DNA of 64,000 nucleotides, taken from assembly GCF_003315035.1 (NCBI RefSeq), contig NZ_QNRE01000001.1:779224-843223 (forward strand). Direction: 5' to 3'. Source of the stretch: Nocardia puris. Its GTDB lineage: Bacteria; Actinomycetota; Actinomycetes; Mycobacteriales; Mycobacteriaceae. The number at the start of each line of letters is the position of its first letter. The stretch's first letter is position 1. A program made the position numbers and the translations under genes. The notes under the pieces were generated by a model. The model was not told where the DNA came from and searched no databases. It worked only from the letters and a program-made list of their open reading frames with translations. Positions 49,024-59,113 of this stretch are shown in pieces.

Positions 49024-49107
49024 ATGTCCGTCGTGGTGTTCACGGCACTGACCGTCGCGCTGTTCGCGCTGCTCGGCCTGATCCAACGGGGGGTCGAGAA
49101 ACTGTGA
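49024..49107 (+). CDS. 27-residue membrane peptide preceding kdpF
   Basis: ATG at 49024 after AGGAGG, a strong ribosome site, encodes MSVVVFTALTVALFALLGLI followed by QRGVEKL: one hydrophobic helix with a basic end. Its TGA overlaps the kdpF GTG by three bases (GTGA), so kdpF translation is coupled to it. Similar short ORFs ending VEKL-like before kdpF occur in other actinobacteria as far as I recall. It may be an additional small subunit or a translation leader. Confidence 0.65.
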   Translation: MSVVVFTALTVALFALLGLIQRGVEKL

Positions 49108-49190
49108 TCGCGAACGTGATCGGTCTCGCGCTGGCCGTCCTTGTCGCGGTGTTCCTCGTCGCCGCGCTGCTGTACCCCGAGAGGTTCTAG
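49104..49190 (+). CDS. kdpF: Potassium-transporting ATPase subunit F
   Basis: A 28-residue single-helix peptide, MIANVIGLALAVLVAVFLVA then ALLYPERF; the ending LLYPERF is the KdpF signature (LLFPEKF in mycobacteria). KdpF stabilises the KdpFABC complex by packing against KdpA and KdpB. GTG start in a GTGA overlap with the preceding peptide; its TAG abuts the kdpA GTG. Confidence 0.85.
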   Translation: MIANVIGLALAVLVAVFLVAALLYPERF

Positions 49191-50861
49191 GTGAACACGA
49201 CCACGGCGGGGATCGTCTTCGTGGCGTCCCTGATCCTCGCGCTGGCCTTGGTGCACGTGCCGCTCGGCGACTACCTGCACCGGGTGTACAGCGCGACCAC
49301 GCACTCCCGCGCCGAACGGCTCCTCTACCGGGCCATCGGCGCGAAACCCGAAGTGGAGCAGAGCTGGCCGGTGTACGCGCGCAGCGTGCTCGCGTTCTCG
49401 GCGGTCGGCATCCTGTTCCTGTTCTTCTTCCAGCTGGTCCAGGGCAAGCTGCCGCTGCACCTGAACGATCCGGCCACCGAGATGACGCCCGCGCTGGCGT
49501 GGAACACGGCGGTCAGCTTCGTCACGAACACGAACTGGCAGAACTACTCCGGCGAGTCCACCCAGGGCCACCTGGTGCAGATGGCGGGCCTGGCGGTGCA
49601 GAACTTCGTCTCGGGCGCGGTCGGCATGGCGGTCGCGGTCGCGCTGGTGCGCGGCTTCGCCCGGCGCGACACCGGCGAACTGGGCAACTTCTGGGTCGAT
49701 CTGGTGCGCGGCACGATCCGCATCCTGGTGCCGATCGCCTTCGTCGGCGCCGTCGTGCTCGTCGCGGGCGGCGTGATCCAGAACTTCCAGCTGCACGAGC
49801 AGGTCGCCCAGACCGTCGCCGGCGCGCAGCAGACCATTCCCGGCGGGCCGGTGGCCGGGCAGGAGGCCATCAAGGAACTCGGCACCAACGGCGGCGGCTT
49901 CTACAACGCCAACTCCGCGCACCCGTTCGAGAACCCGACCACGTGGACCAACTGGTTCGAGATCTTCCTGATCCTGCTGATCCCGACGGCCATGCCGCGC
50001 GCCTTCGGCCGCATGGTGGGCAGCGTCAAACAGGGTTACGCGATCATCGCCGTCATGAGCGTCATCGCGTTGGCGAGCATCGCGCTCACCACCGTGTTCC
50101 AGCTCCAGCACAACGGCACCGTGCCCGACGCCGTCGGCGCGGCCACCGAGGGCGTGGAAACCCGCTTCGGCGTGGCGAATTCGGCCACGTTCGCGGCCGC
50201 GACCACACTCACCTCGACCGGAGCGGTGGACTCGTTCCACGACTCCTACACCAGCCTCGGCGGCCTGATGCTCATGCTCAACATGCAGCTCGGTGAAGTC
50301 GCACCCGGCGGTGTCGGCTCGGGCCTGTACGGCATGCTCATCCTCGCCGTGATCACCGTGTTCGTCGCGGGACTCATGGTCGGGCGCACACCGGAGTACC
50401 TGGGCAAGAAGATCACCCCGCGCGAGATCAAGCTGGCCGCGGCGTATTTCCTGGTCAGTCCGCTGCTGGTGCTGATCTTCACCGCGATCGCCATGGCCAT
50501 GCCCGGACAGCGCGACAGCATGCTCAACTCCGGGCCGCACGGACTGTCGGAGGTGTTGTACGCCTTCACCTCCGCGGCCAACAACAACGGCTCGGCGTTC
50601 GCGGGCCTCACCGGCAACACCGAGTGGTACAACACCGCCCTCGGCCTCGCGATGCTGTTCGGCCGGTTCCTGCCGATCATCTTCGTGCTCGCCCTGGCGG
50701 GTTCGCTGGCCGCGCAGGGCCGCTCCCCCGCGTCGATCGGCACGCTGCCGACCCACCGCCCGCAGTTCGTGGGCCTGGTCGTCGGCGTGACGGTGATCCT
50801 CGTCGCCCTCACCTTCCTCCCCGCACTCGCGCTCGGGCCACTCGCCGAAGGAATCCACTGA
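49191..50861 (+). CDS. kdpA: Potassium-transporting ATPase subunit KdpA
   Basis: A 556-residue membrane subunit with ten helices that forms the K+ selectivity path. Filter-type loops are visible: [32 protein letters not shown], and [20 protein letters not shown] near the end, with Gly residues at the pore. Length and motif order are normal. GTG start immediately after the kdpF stop. Confidence 0.96.
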   Translation: MNTTTAGIVFVASLILALALVHVPLGDYLHRVYSATTHSRAERLLYRAIGAKPEVEQSWPVYARSVLAFSAVGILFLFFFQLVQGKLPLHLNDPATEMTPALAWNTAVSFVTNTNWQNYSGESTQGHLVQMAGLAVQNFVSGAVGMAVAVALVRGFARRDTGELGNFWVDLVRGTIRILVPIAFVGAVVLVAGGVIQNFQLHEQVAQTVAGAQQTIPGGPVAGQEAIKELGTNGGGFYNANSAHPFENPTTWTNWFEIFLILLIPTAMPRAFGRMVGSVKQGYAIIAVMSVIALASIALTTVFQLQHNGTVPDAVGAATEGVETRFGVANSATFAAATTLTSTGAVDSFHDSYTSLGGLMLMLNMQLGEVAPGGVGSGLYGMLILAVITVFVAGLMVGRTPEYLGKKITPREIKLAAAYFLVSPLLVLIFTAIAMAMPGQRDSMLNSGPHGLSEVLYAFTSAANNNGSAFAGLTGNTEWYNTALGLAMLFGRFLPIIFVLALAGSLAAQGRSPASIGTLPTHRPQFVGLVVGVTVILVALTFLPALALGPLAEGIH

Positions 50862-50862
50862 T

Positions 50863-53016
<2,154 letters not shown>

Positions 53017-53017
53017 T

Positions 53018-53887
53018 ATGCGTATCTCCACTTGGGTCCGTCAGCACCTCGCCGCACTGCGCGCGCTGTTGGTGCTGACGGCGATCACCGGAATCCTCTA
53101 TCCCCTGGCCGTTTTCGCGGTCGCGCAGCTGCCGGGGCTGAACGGCAAGGCCGACGGCTCGCTCGTCACGATGGACGGAAAGGTGGTGGGCAGCAGCCTC
53201 ATCGGCCAGTCCTTCACCGACGCCGACGGCGCGGCACTGATCCAGTACTTCCAGAGCCGCCCGTCGGGCGCGGGCGACGGGTACGACCCGATGTCCACGT
53301 CGGCGAGCAACCTGGGCCCGGAGGACATCGTGGACACCGCCGACCGCACCAGCCTGCTGACCACGGTCTGCACGCGCAGCAAGGAGATCGCCGACCGTGA
53401 GGGGGTCGACGGCTCCCGCCCGTACTGCACGAAAGACGGTGTCGGCGCGGCGCTCTCGGTGATCGGGCCCCGCGACGCCATGGGCGAGGTCATCGAACCC
53501 GTCGCGGTGGTGAGCGTCAACGAGCTGTGCCCGGCGAGCCCGTTCCTCGCCGAGTACCTCGGCGTGTCGGTGGAATGCGCCGAACCGGGCCGCGACTACG
53601 CCGAGGGCCGCATCATCGCCATTCGCGGTGACGCGCCCGCCGATCCCGTGGTGCCCGCCGACGCCGTCACCGCGAGCGGCAGCGGGCTGGACCCGCACAT
53701 CTCGCCCGCCTACGCCGCGATCCAGATCCCCCGCGTCGCCGCGGCCCGCGGCATCGGCGAGGACCGCGTGCGCGCCCTGGTCGAAGCGCACACCAGCGAC
53801 CGCACGCTCGGCTTCCTCGGCGAGCCCAGGGTGAACGTGCTGGACCTGAACCTGGCGCTGGACGGCGAACATCCGTACCGGGGCTGA
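53018..53887 (+). CDS. kdpC: Potassium-transporting ATPase subunit KdpC with a Cys-containing insertion
   Basis: A 289-residue protein, about 90-100 longer than typical KdpC. One N-terminal helix (LLVLTAITGILYPLAVFAVA) and the standard blocks GKVVGSSLIGQSF, FQSRPS and SNLGP are followed by an insertion of about 100 residues (around 106-206) with four cysteines (C118, C137, C171, C187). The normal VTASGSGLDPHISPAYAAIQ and GFLGEPRVNVLDLNLAL then resume. KdpC is needed for complex assembly; the insertion would be outside the membrane and could be disulfide-bonded. It ends the kdp operon before a strong hairpin. Confidence 0.93.
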   Translation: MRISTWVRQHLAALRALLVLTAITGILYPLAVFAVAQLPGLNGKADGSLVTMDGKVVGSSLIGQSFTDADGAALIQYFQSRPSGAGDGYDPMSTSASNLGPEDIVDTADRTSLLTTVCTRSKEIADREGVDGSRPYCTKDGVGAALSVIGPRDAMGEVIEPVAVVSVNELCPASPFLAEYLGVSVECAEPGRDYAEGRIIAIRGDAPADPVVPADAVTASGSGLDPHISPAYAAIQIPRVAAARGIGEDRVRALVEAHTSDRTLGFLGEPRVNVLDLNLALDGEHPYRG

Positions 53888-53897
53888 CGCACAGCGC

Positions 53898-53937
53898 GAA
53901 AGCCGGTGCCGGATCAGTCGATCCGGCACCGGCTTTC
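53898..53937. terminator. 18-bp perfect hairpin between kdpC and the NmrA-like gene
   Basis: Arms GAAAGCCGGTGCCGGATC (53898-53915) and GATCCGGCACCGGCTTTC (53920-53937) with loop AGTC. It lies 10 bases after the kdpC stop and 1 base before the convergent gene's stop, so it can serve both strands. Confidence 0.85.
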
Positions 53938-53938
53938 G

Positions 53939-54736
53939 TCACTTCCCGGCTTGCTCACGCATCCACACGGCGGGGTCGCGCGGCGGGCGGCCGAGCACTT
54001 CCGCCACCCCCGGGGCGATGCTCGCGCCGCCGTCGTGGCGGATCTCGCGGAACAGCCGGACCAGCAGTTCGGCGAATTCCTCCGGCATCCCCTCCGCCGC
54101 GGCGTCGGCGCGATACCGCTCCTCGCCCACCGATTCGAAACGCAGTGCGCGCCCCGTCGTTTGGGCGTACTCGGCCAGGAACTCCGGGAAACTCAGTGCC
54201 CGCGGACCGGTCAACTCGTAGATCCGGCCCTCGTGGCCGTCGTCGAGGAGCGCGGCCGCGGCCACCTCGGCGATATCGCGGGTGTCGATGAACGGCTCGC
54301 GGCCGTCGCCGGTGGGCAGTCGGAGCACCCCGGTCGCGAGCGGGTCGGCGAACACCGGGAACTCGGTGAAGTTCTGCGTGAACCAGGACGGGCGCAGCGC
54401 GGTCCACGGCACGCCCGCTTCCGCCACAGCGCGCTCGGACGCCCGCTTCGGCGCGAGGGTGACGGCGTCGCCGCTGCGCGCCGAGAGGAACACCAGCCTG
54501 CGCACGCCGGCCGCCGCCGCGCGCTTCGCGAAATCGGCTACGGGATCGGGGTTCTCGTCGTTCTCGACGAGATAGACGCCGCGCACACCAGCCAGGACCT
54601 CGTCCCAGGTGGACGGATCCTCCCAGTGGAATCCGGTGGCGCGGGAGACGGCGCGCACGGTGACGCCGCGCGCGGTGAGGGCGGGAACGACATGGCGGCC
54701 GGTCTTGCCGGTGGCGCCCAGAACGAGATAGGTCAT
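53939..54736 (-). CDS. NmrA-like NAD(P)-binding oxidoreductase
   Basis: A 265-residue Rossmann protein of the atypical SDR (NmrA / NAD(P)H azoreductase) class. The nucleotide loop LVLGATGKTGRHVVPAL is at the N-terminus; ENDENPDPVADFAKRAAAAG and RRLVFLSARSGDAV, then TALRPSWFTQNF and EGRIYELTGPRALSFPEFLA, are the usual blocks. It may reduce quinones or act as a redox sensor. The gene faces an AraC regulator across 73 bases, which is the likely controller. Confidence 0.87.
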   Translation of the reverse strand: MTYLVLGATGKTGRHVVPALTARGVTVRAVSRATGFHWEDPSTWDEVLAGVRGVYLVENDENPDPVADFAKRAAAAGVRRLVFLSARSGDAVTLAPKRASERAVAEAGVPWTALRPSWFTQNFTEFPVFADPLATGVLRLPTGDGREPFIDTRDIAEVAAAALLDDGHEGRIYELTGPRALSFPEFLAEYAQTTGRALRFESVGEERYRADAAAEGMPEEFAELLVRLFREIRHDGGASIAPGVAEVLGRPPRDPAVWMREQAGK

Positions 54737-54809
54737 GTCTTCATGGAATCCGACCGGGGCGAGACGTCCAATGGTCGCGCATCCACGGTCGATGTGAGAT
54801 CGTCTACGG

Positions 54810-55736
54810 GTGGACCTTCTGGACTCGATGCTCCACGAGACGCGCGCCCGCCACGCCTCGATCCGCCTCTCCCGCATGGATCCGCCGTGGCACATCCGGT
54901 TCCTGGACCGCAGCCCCCTGACCGTGCTGGCCATGGTGGGCGGCGACGGGTGGCTACTGCGCGACGACCGGGACCCCGTGCCGCTCACGGCGGGCAGCAT
55001 CGCGATCGTGCGCGGCCCCGAGCCGTACGCGGTCGCCGACGCACCGGGCACCCCGCCGCGCGTCCTGGTCGAATCCGCCGACTTCTGCACCGACGACCTG
55101 GGCCGCGACATCTCCGAGTCGCGATTCCTCGGCCCGCACACGTGGGGCGATCACGCGGCGGCGCCCGCCGCGCTCGTCACCGGCCTCTACCCGATCCGGT
55201 CGGAGGTGAGCGACTGGCTGCTCGACGCCCTGCCGCCGGTGCTGATCGTGCCGCCGGACCAGCTCGAGTCCCCGTTGATGGACCTGGTCACCGCCGAGAT
55301 CGCGGCCGACCGGCCGGGCCAGCAGGTGATCCTGGACCGGGCGATGGACCTGCTGCTGGTGTGCACGCTGCGCGCGTGGTTCGACCGGGCCGATTCCACC
55401 GCGCCCGGCTGGTACCGGGCGCTGGGCGATCCGGTGGCGGGCCCCGCCCTGCGCCTCATCCACGACGATCCGGCCCACCCGTGGACGGTCGCCGCGCTGG
55501 CGGCCGCCGTCGGCGTCTCCCGCGCCGCGTTCGCGCGCCGGTTCGGCGAACTCGTCGGCGAACCACCGGTCTCGTACCTGACGAGCTGGCGAATCGCCTT
55601 GGCCGCCGACCGCTTACGCCACACCGACGACACCCTCGCGACGATCGCCCGGCGTGTCGGCTACAGCGACGGCTACGCCCTCAGCGTCGCGTTCACCCGC
55701 GTGAAAGGGGTGCGCCCCGGCGAATTCCGAGGGTGA
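54810..55736 (+). CDS. AraC-family transcriptional regulator
   Basis: A 308-residue regulator. An N-terminal cupin-like ligand domain (VLAMVGGDGWLLRDDRDPVP, LTAGSIAIVRGPEPYAVADA) precedes two helix-turn-helix motifs: HPWTVAALAAAVGVSRAAFA and DTLATIARRVGYSDGYALSV AFTRVKGVRPGEFR. This is the cupin_6/AraC architecture often divergent from oxidoreductase genes. GTG start at 54810. It probably controls the NmrA-like gene. Confidence 0.9.
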   Translation: MDLLDSMLHETRARHASIRLSRMDPPWHIRFLDRSPLTVLAMVGGDGWLLRDDRDPVPLTAGSIAIVRGPEPYAVADAPGTPPRVLVESADFCTDDLGRDISESRFLGPHTWGDHAAAPAALVTGLYPIRSEVSDWLLDALPPVLIVPPDQLESPLMDLVTAEIAADRPGQQVILDRAMDLLLVCTLRAWFDRADSTAPGWYRALGDPVAGPALRLIHDDPAHPWTVAALAAAVGVSRAAFARRFGELVGEPPVSYLTSWRIALAADRLRHTDDTLATIARRVGYSDGYALSVAFTRVKGVRPGEFRG

Positions 55737-55740
55737 AGCG

Positions 55741-56256
55741 TTCACCGGAATATTCACCGCCACTGAACCTTTCGGCGCACGCGTCGATCCCCGCGCGGAG
55801 GCGCCGCTCAACAACGGCGACATCGCGGCGGCGCTGCCCGACACCGACCCGTCCTCGTTCCTGCAAGCGTTCCTGGCCAAGGGATTCCGGCAGATCGACT
55901 CGGTCCGCGACAGCCACCCCGACCTCGCGGGCACCTCCGTGGCGGTCAGCAGCCAGGCCTTCCTCGACACGCACGCGGACTTCGGCCCGGCCTGGCAGGC
56001 CGCGCTCACCGAAGCCAACACCTATGCCGCCCAGCACTGGGACGATTACGTGAATTACGAAGTGGCCCAGTCGAAGGCGCCCGAAGCCGTGGTCCGCGCC
56101 GGTGCCGACCGCACCTACATCCCCGACACCCCCTTCCCCGAACGCGGCGTGACCCTGCTGACGGGCACCAAGAAGTTCCTCGTCGACGAGGGCAAGATCC
56201 GTGAGGACTTCGACCTCGAGGAGTGGTTCTACCGCCCGGTACCCACCCAGAGCTGA
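55741..56256 (+). pseudogene. 5'-truncated ABC transporter solute-binding protein (SsuA/TauA-like)
   Basis: From about 55790 an in-frame sequence reads AEAPLNNGDIAAALPDTDPS, FLQAFLAKGFRQIDSV, LAGTSVAVSSQAFLDTHADF, GPAWQAALTEANTYAAQHWD and ERGVTLLTGTKKFLVDEGKI to a stop. This matches the C-terminal half of sulfonate/nitrate-type periplasmic-binding proteins. The N-terminal lobe and signal peptide are missing, because the gene is cut at the end of the AraC gene. Only a GTG at 55939 could start translation. Permease and ATPase genes are not present. Most likely a remnant. Confidence 0.7.
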
Positions 56257-56267
56257 CCCCCACCCGT

Positions 56268-56301
56268 CGACAGGCCCGGGACCGGCTTCCCGGGCCTGTC
56301 G
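56268..56301. terminator. 14-bp perfect hairpin after the truncated gene
   Basis: Arms CGACAGGCCCGGGA (56268-56281) and TCCCGGGCCTGTCG (56288-56301) with a six-base loop, 11 bases after the stop. No U-tract. Confidence 0.75.
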
Positions 56302-56340
56302 CCGTTCCGCCTTGCCCGCGCACCGGACCCGCTTTATATT

Positions 56341-56358
56341 TAAGTGACTACTCAATGA
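56341..56358. promoter_or_regulatory. Imperfect palindrome in an AT-rich promoter (candidate TetR operator)
   Basis: TAAGTGAC and CTCAATGA flank a central TA; 5 of 8 positions are symmetric around a TGA-x-TA-x-TCA core, a form common to TetR operators. It lies in a strikingly AT-rich stretch (56333-56368) just before the secreted-protein gene, whose downstream neighbour is a TetR regulator. Confidence 0.4.
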
Positions 56359-56388
56359 ATTATTAATTCCGGGAGATCGGATCCAATC

Positions 56389-57060
56389 ATGCGTCTCGCC
56401 ACGCTCACCGCCGCCGCACTCGGCGCCGCCGTCATCGCCTGTAGTACAACGGTTCCCGCTGCGGCGCACCCCGCTCCCCCGCCCGCGCCCGCCATCGGCT
56501 TCACCGCCCGCGTCGAAGGTGACAGTGTCGTCGTCGAGAGCGCCGATACCGTGTTTCACACCGCCGACGGCCAGTTGCGTGCCGGTCGGCCGGGAGCGAA
56601 CGCCCTCGATCTACTCCCCCTCGAGTACCGGTTCGGCGACAGGAGTTATCCGATCGCGGCGACCGCCGAGGGCAACCGCGCGACGCTGACTCCCACCAGA
56701 CCCGAACCGGGTGCGGTGGCGACCCAGATCGCCGGCCCCGGCGATCTGCTGGCGAAGCTGCCCCGCGTCATCGGGATCATCGCGCCGCAGTTGACCTTCG
56801 GCACCGCCGTCGGCTCCCTGATCGGCACCGTCATCGGCGGCAGCCTGGGCTGCCTGCTCGGTGCCGCCGTGCCGCTGACCTGGCCGCTGCTGCCGCTCGG
56901 CGGCCCGATCGCCGGGTGCGTCGCGGGCATGGTGGTGGGCGCGGCGGCCGGTGTGGTCGCGGGCACGATCCTGGTCGGCGGACCGAATCTCGTCATCCAG
57001 GCGATCCAGTTCTTCCACCTCATGGCCCAGCCCGACAGGCCCGCCGGAGAGGGCCGCTAG
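56389..57060 (+). CDS. Exported glycine-rich hydrophobic protein of unknown function
   Basis: A 223-residue protein. A signal peptide (MRLATLTAAALGAAVIACST TVPAAA) ends near residue 26; a soluble part with VEGDSVVVESADTVFHTADG follows; the C-terminal half is a glycine-zipper-like hydrophobic region (GTAVGSLIGTVIGGSLGCLL, AGCVAGMVVGAAAGVVAGTI). Such proteins are numerous in Nocardia and related mycolic-acid bacteria; function unknown, pore or envelope association possible. GGGAG precedes the ATG. The TetR gene follows after 55 bases. Confidence 0.75.
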   Translation: MRLATLTAAALGAAVIACSTTVPAAAHPAPPPAPAIGFTARVEGDSVVVESADTVFHTADGQLRAGRPGANALDLLPLEYRFGDRSYPIAATAEGNRATLTPTRPEPGAVATQIAGPGDLLAKLPRVIGIIAPQLTFGTAVGSLIGTVIGGSLGCLLGAAVPLTWPLLPLGGPIAGCVAGMVVGAAAGVVAGTILVGGPNLVIQAIQFFHLMAQPDRPAGEGR

Positions 57061-57115
57061 CCGGTACGCACCCCCGCGCGCCGCGTCCGTCACCCGAGCC
57101 GCCACAGTGTTGATC

Positions 57116-57712
57116 ATGCGCAAAGTCGACCCCGAGCAGTACGCGGCGCGGCGGGAAGCCCTTCTCGCCGCGGCGGCGGCGCTGTTCGCCGAGCACGGCT
57201 ACGACGCCACCCGCACCGCCGACATCTGCAAGGCGGCCGGGATGAGCACCGGCAACCTGTTCCACTACTTCCCCACCAAGCACGACGTCCTGCTCGGCGT
57301 GGCCGAACGGGATCGGGAGCGCACCGCCGCGCGGATGGCGGGCTTGGCCGACGCCCCCGACCCGAGGGCCGCGCTGCTGGACACGATCGAGGGCTTCTGC
57401 CGCCTCGCGGCCGACCGGCACGTGGCGGGACTGGCGTTCGAGATGTGGGCGCAGGCCCATCGCGACCCCGAACTTGCGGCGGTCTTCCGCACCACCGACC
57501 GGGAGACCCGGGAGACGTTCGCCACCGCCGTCCGGGCCGGAATCGACCGTGGCGCTATCGATTCCGCGCTCGACCCGGACAGCGCCGCGACCTGGCTCTC
57601 CGCCCTGGTGGAGGGGTTCTTCGCGCGCGTCGCCTCCGATCCCGGCTTCGATCAGGACGCCGAGATCGCCACCGCCCGGCGACTCGCCGCCGGGCTGCTC
57701 CGCCAGGCCTAG
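57116..57712 (+). CDS. TetR-family transcriptional regulator
   Basis: A 198-residue repressor. The helix-turn-helix is residues 10-55: REALLAAAAALFAEHGYDAT and ICKAAGMSTGNLFHYFPTKH. The C-terminal ligand domain is helical (GFCRLAADRHVAGLAFEMWA). Position after the exported protein and the nearby palindrome suggest it represses that gene and itself. ATG 57116 chosen. Confidence 0.9.
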   Translation: MRKVDPEQYAARREALLAAAAALFAEHGYDATRTADICKAAGMSTGNLFHYFPTKHDVLLGVAERDRERTAARMAGLADAPDPRAALLDTIEGFCRLAADRHVAGLAFEMWAQAHRDPELAAVFRTTDRETRETFATAVRAGIDRGAIDSALDPDSAATWLSALVEGFFARVASDPGFDQDAEIATARRLAAGLLRQA

Positions 57713-57765
57713 CGCGACCGCGGACATCCCCCGACCTGTCGGTGGGTTCGGTCAGGATAGGGGGC

Positions 57766-58857
57766 ATGACGGAACTGTCGCTGCGTGAACTCAATCGGAC
57801 CTTGCTGCTGCGGCAGCGGCTCGCGGAGCGGACCGAGGAGAGTCCGCTGGAGCTCGTGCGGCAGCTGGTGGCGGTGCAGGGGCAGGAACCGAACTGGCCC
57901 TACATCGGACTGTGGACGCGCTCGGCGGAGTTCCGGCGCGAGGGGCTGGCCGAGCTGCTGCGGGAACGCAAGCTGGTGCGCTCGTTGCTGATCCGGCGCA
58001 CCGTGCACCTGGCCTGCGCCGAGGACTTCCGCTGGCTGCGCCCCACGGTGCACGCGGCCGTGGCGTCCTCGCTCAATGTGGCCTACTACCGAGACGAGAT
58101 CGAGGGCATCGACCGCACCGAGCTGGCGGCCGCCGGGCGCGCGACACTCGCCGGAAAACAGCTGAGCCGCAGGGATTTCGGGGAGCTGCTCACGGCGCAC
58201 TTCCCGGGTAGGCACGCGCGCAGACTGGCCGAGAGCGTCGAACTGCTGGTCCCGCTGGTGCACGGCGACGGCACCGGCGACTGGGGCCGCTGGCGCAACC
58301 GCTACGTCACGGTCGGCCTGGGCGAGGAGTGGATCGGCGCGCCGATGGCCGAACCCGACCCCCGCGCGCTGATTCGCCGCTACCTCGCGGCGTTCGGCCC
58401 CGCGACCGTCGCCGACATGCAGTCCTGGGCGGGTGTCACCCGGCTGGCCGAGGTGGTCGACGAAATGCGTTCGGAGCTGGTCGTTTTCACCGACGACCGG
58501 CACCGCGTGCTGTTCGACCTCCCGGACGCGCCGCTGGCCGACCCCGACCTCGACGCACCCGTGCGCCTGCTGCCCGCCTTCGACAACGCCCTGCTCGGCC
58601 ACAAGGACCGCCGCCGCATGATCAGCGACGAGGACCGTGCCCGCACCGCGCGCGAGGCCTCGGCCGGCGTGCCCATGTACCTGGTGGACGGCTTCGTGCA
58701 CGGCCGCTGGGCGCTGGAGGGCGCCGTCGTGCGCATCACCCCGTGGCATCCGCTCACCGCCGCCGACGAGGCCGCGCTCCGCACGGAAGCCGCGAGTTTG
58801 CTGGAATTCACCAATCCCGGCGAAACGGGCTCGATCATCATCGAGAACCAGCACTGA
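57766..58857 (+). CDS. Winged helix DNA-binding domain-containing protein (AlkX/DUF1006 type)
   Basis: A 363-residue protein of the winged-helix DNA-binding superfamily (HTH_42). The family start LSLRELNRTLLLRQRLAER, then LVRQLVAVQGQEPNWPYIGL, LIRRTVHLACAEDFRWL, the central RYLAAFGPATVADMQSWAGV and PAFDNALLGHKDRRRM are all present. Related proteins (AlkZ/AlkX) unhook DNA interstrand cross-links; the actinobacterial group is mostly untested. GGGGG-like site before ATG 57766. Confidence 0.87.
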   Translation: MTELSLRELNRTLLLRQRLAERTEESPLELVRQLVAVQGQEPNWPYIGLWTRSAEFRREGLAELLRERKLVRSLLIRRTVHLACAEDFRWLRPTVHAAVASSLNVAYYRDEIEGIDRTELAAAGRATLAGKQLSRRDFGELLTAHFPGRHARRLAESVELLVPLVHGDGTGDWGRWRNRYVTVGLGEEWIGAPMAEPDPRALIRRYLAAFGPATVADMQSWAGVTRLAEVVDEMRSELVVFTDDRHRVLFDLPDAPLADPDLDAPVRLLPAFDNALLGHKDRRRMISDEDRARTAREASAGVPMYLVDGFVHGRWALEGAVVRITPWHPLTAADEAALRTEAASLLEFTNPGETGSIIIENQH

Positions 58858-59113
58858 CCGGGGCGAGCTACTTATCAGTATCATAACGATTTGGTAAACA
58901 TAAACCCCAACTTGCAGGTTTGAGACACGTCAACGGAGGTACAAAACCTTCGGCCTCCCCTGCTCACGGTCCAGCGTGACAGGCCAACCAAGCCCCAATG
59001 GACGGCGGTGCAGTTCATCTCCACCCCCGCTGACGGCGGCCACCTTGTTCTACGCCCGGCACATTTGCCGGGTGGATGCGAGTGCGAATGGTTGTGTCCA
59101 TGGAAGGAAGGTC
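58858..59113. promoter_or_regulatory. AT-rich upstream region and leader of the glycosyltransferase operon
   Basis: Bases 58868-58921 are unusually AT-rich for this genome and probably contain the promoter. A 7-bp perfect hairpin, CCCGGCA (59055-59061) / TGCCGGG (59066-59072) with loop CATT, lies 42 bases before the start codon in the expected leader. Confidence 0.5.
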
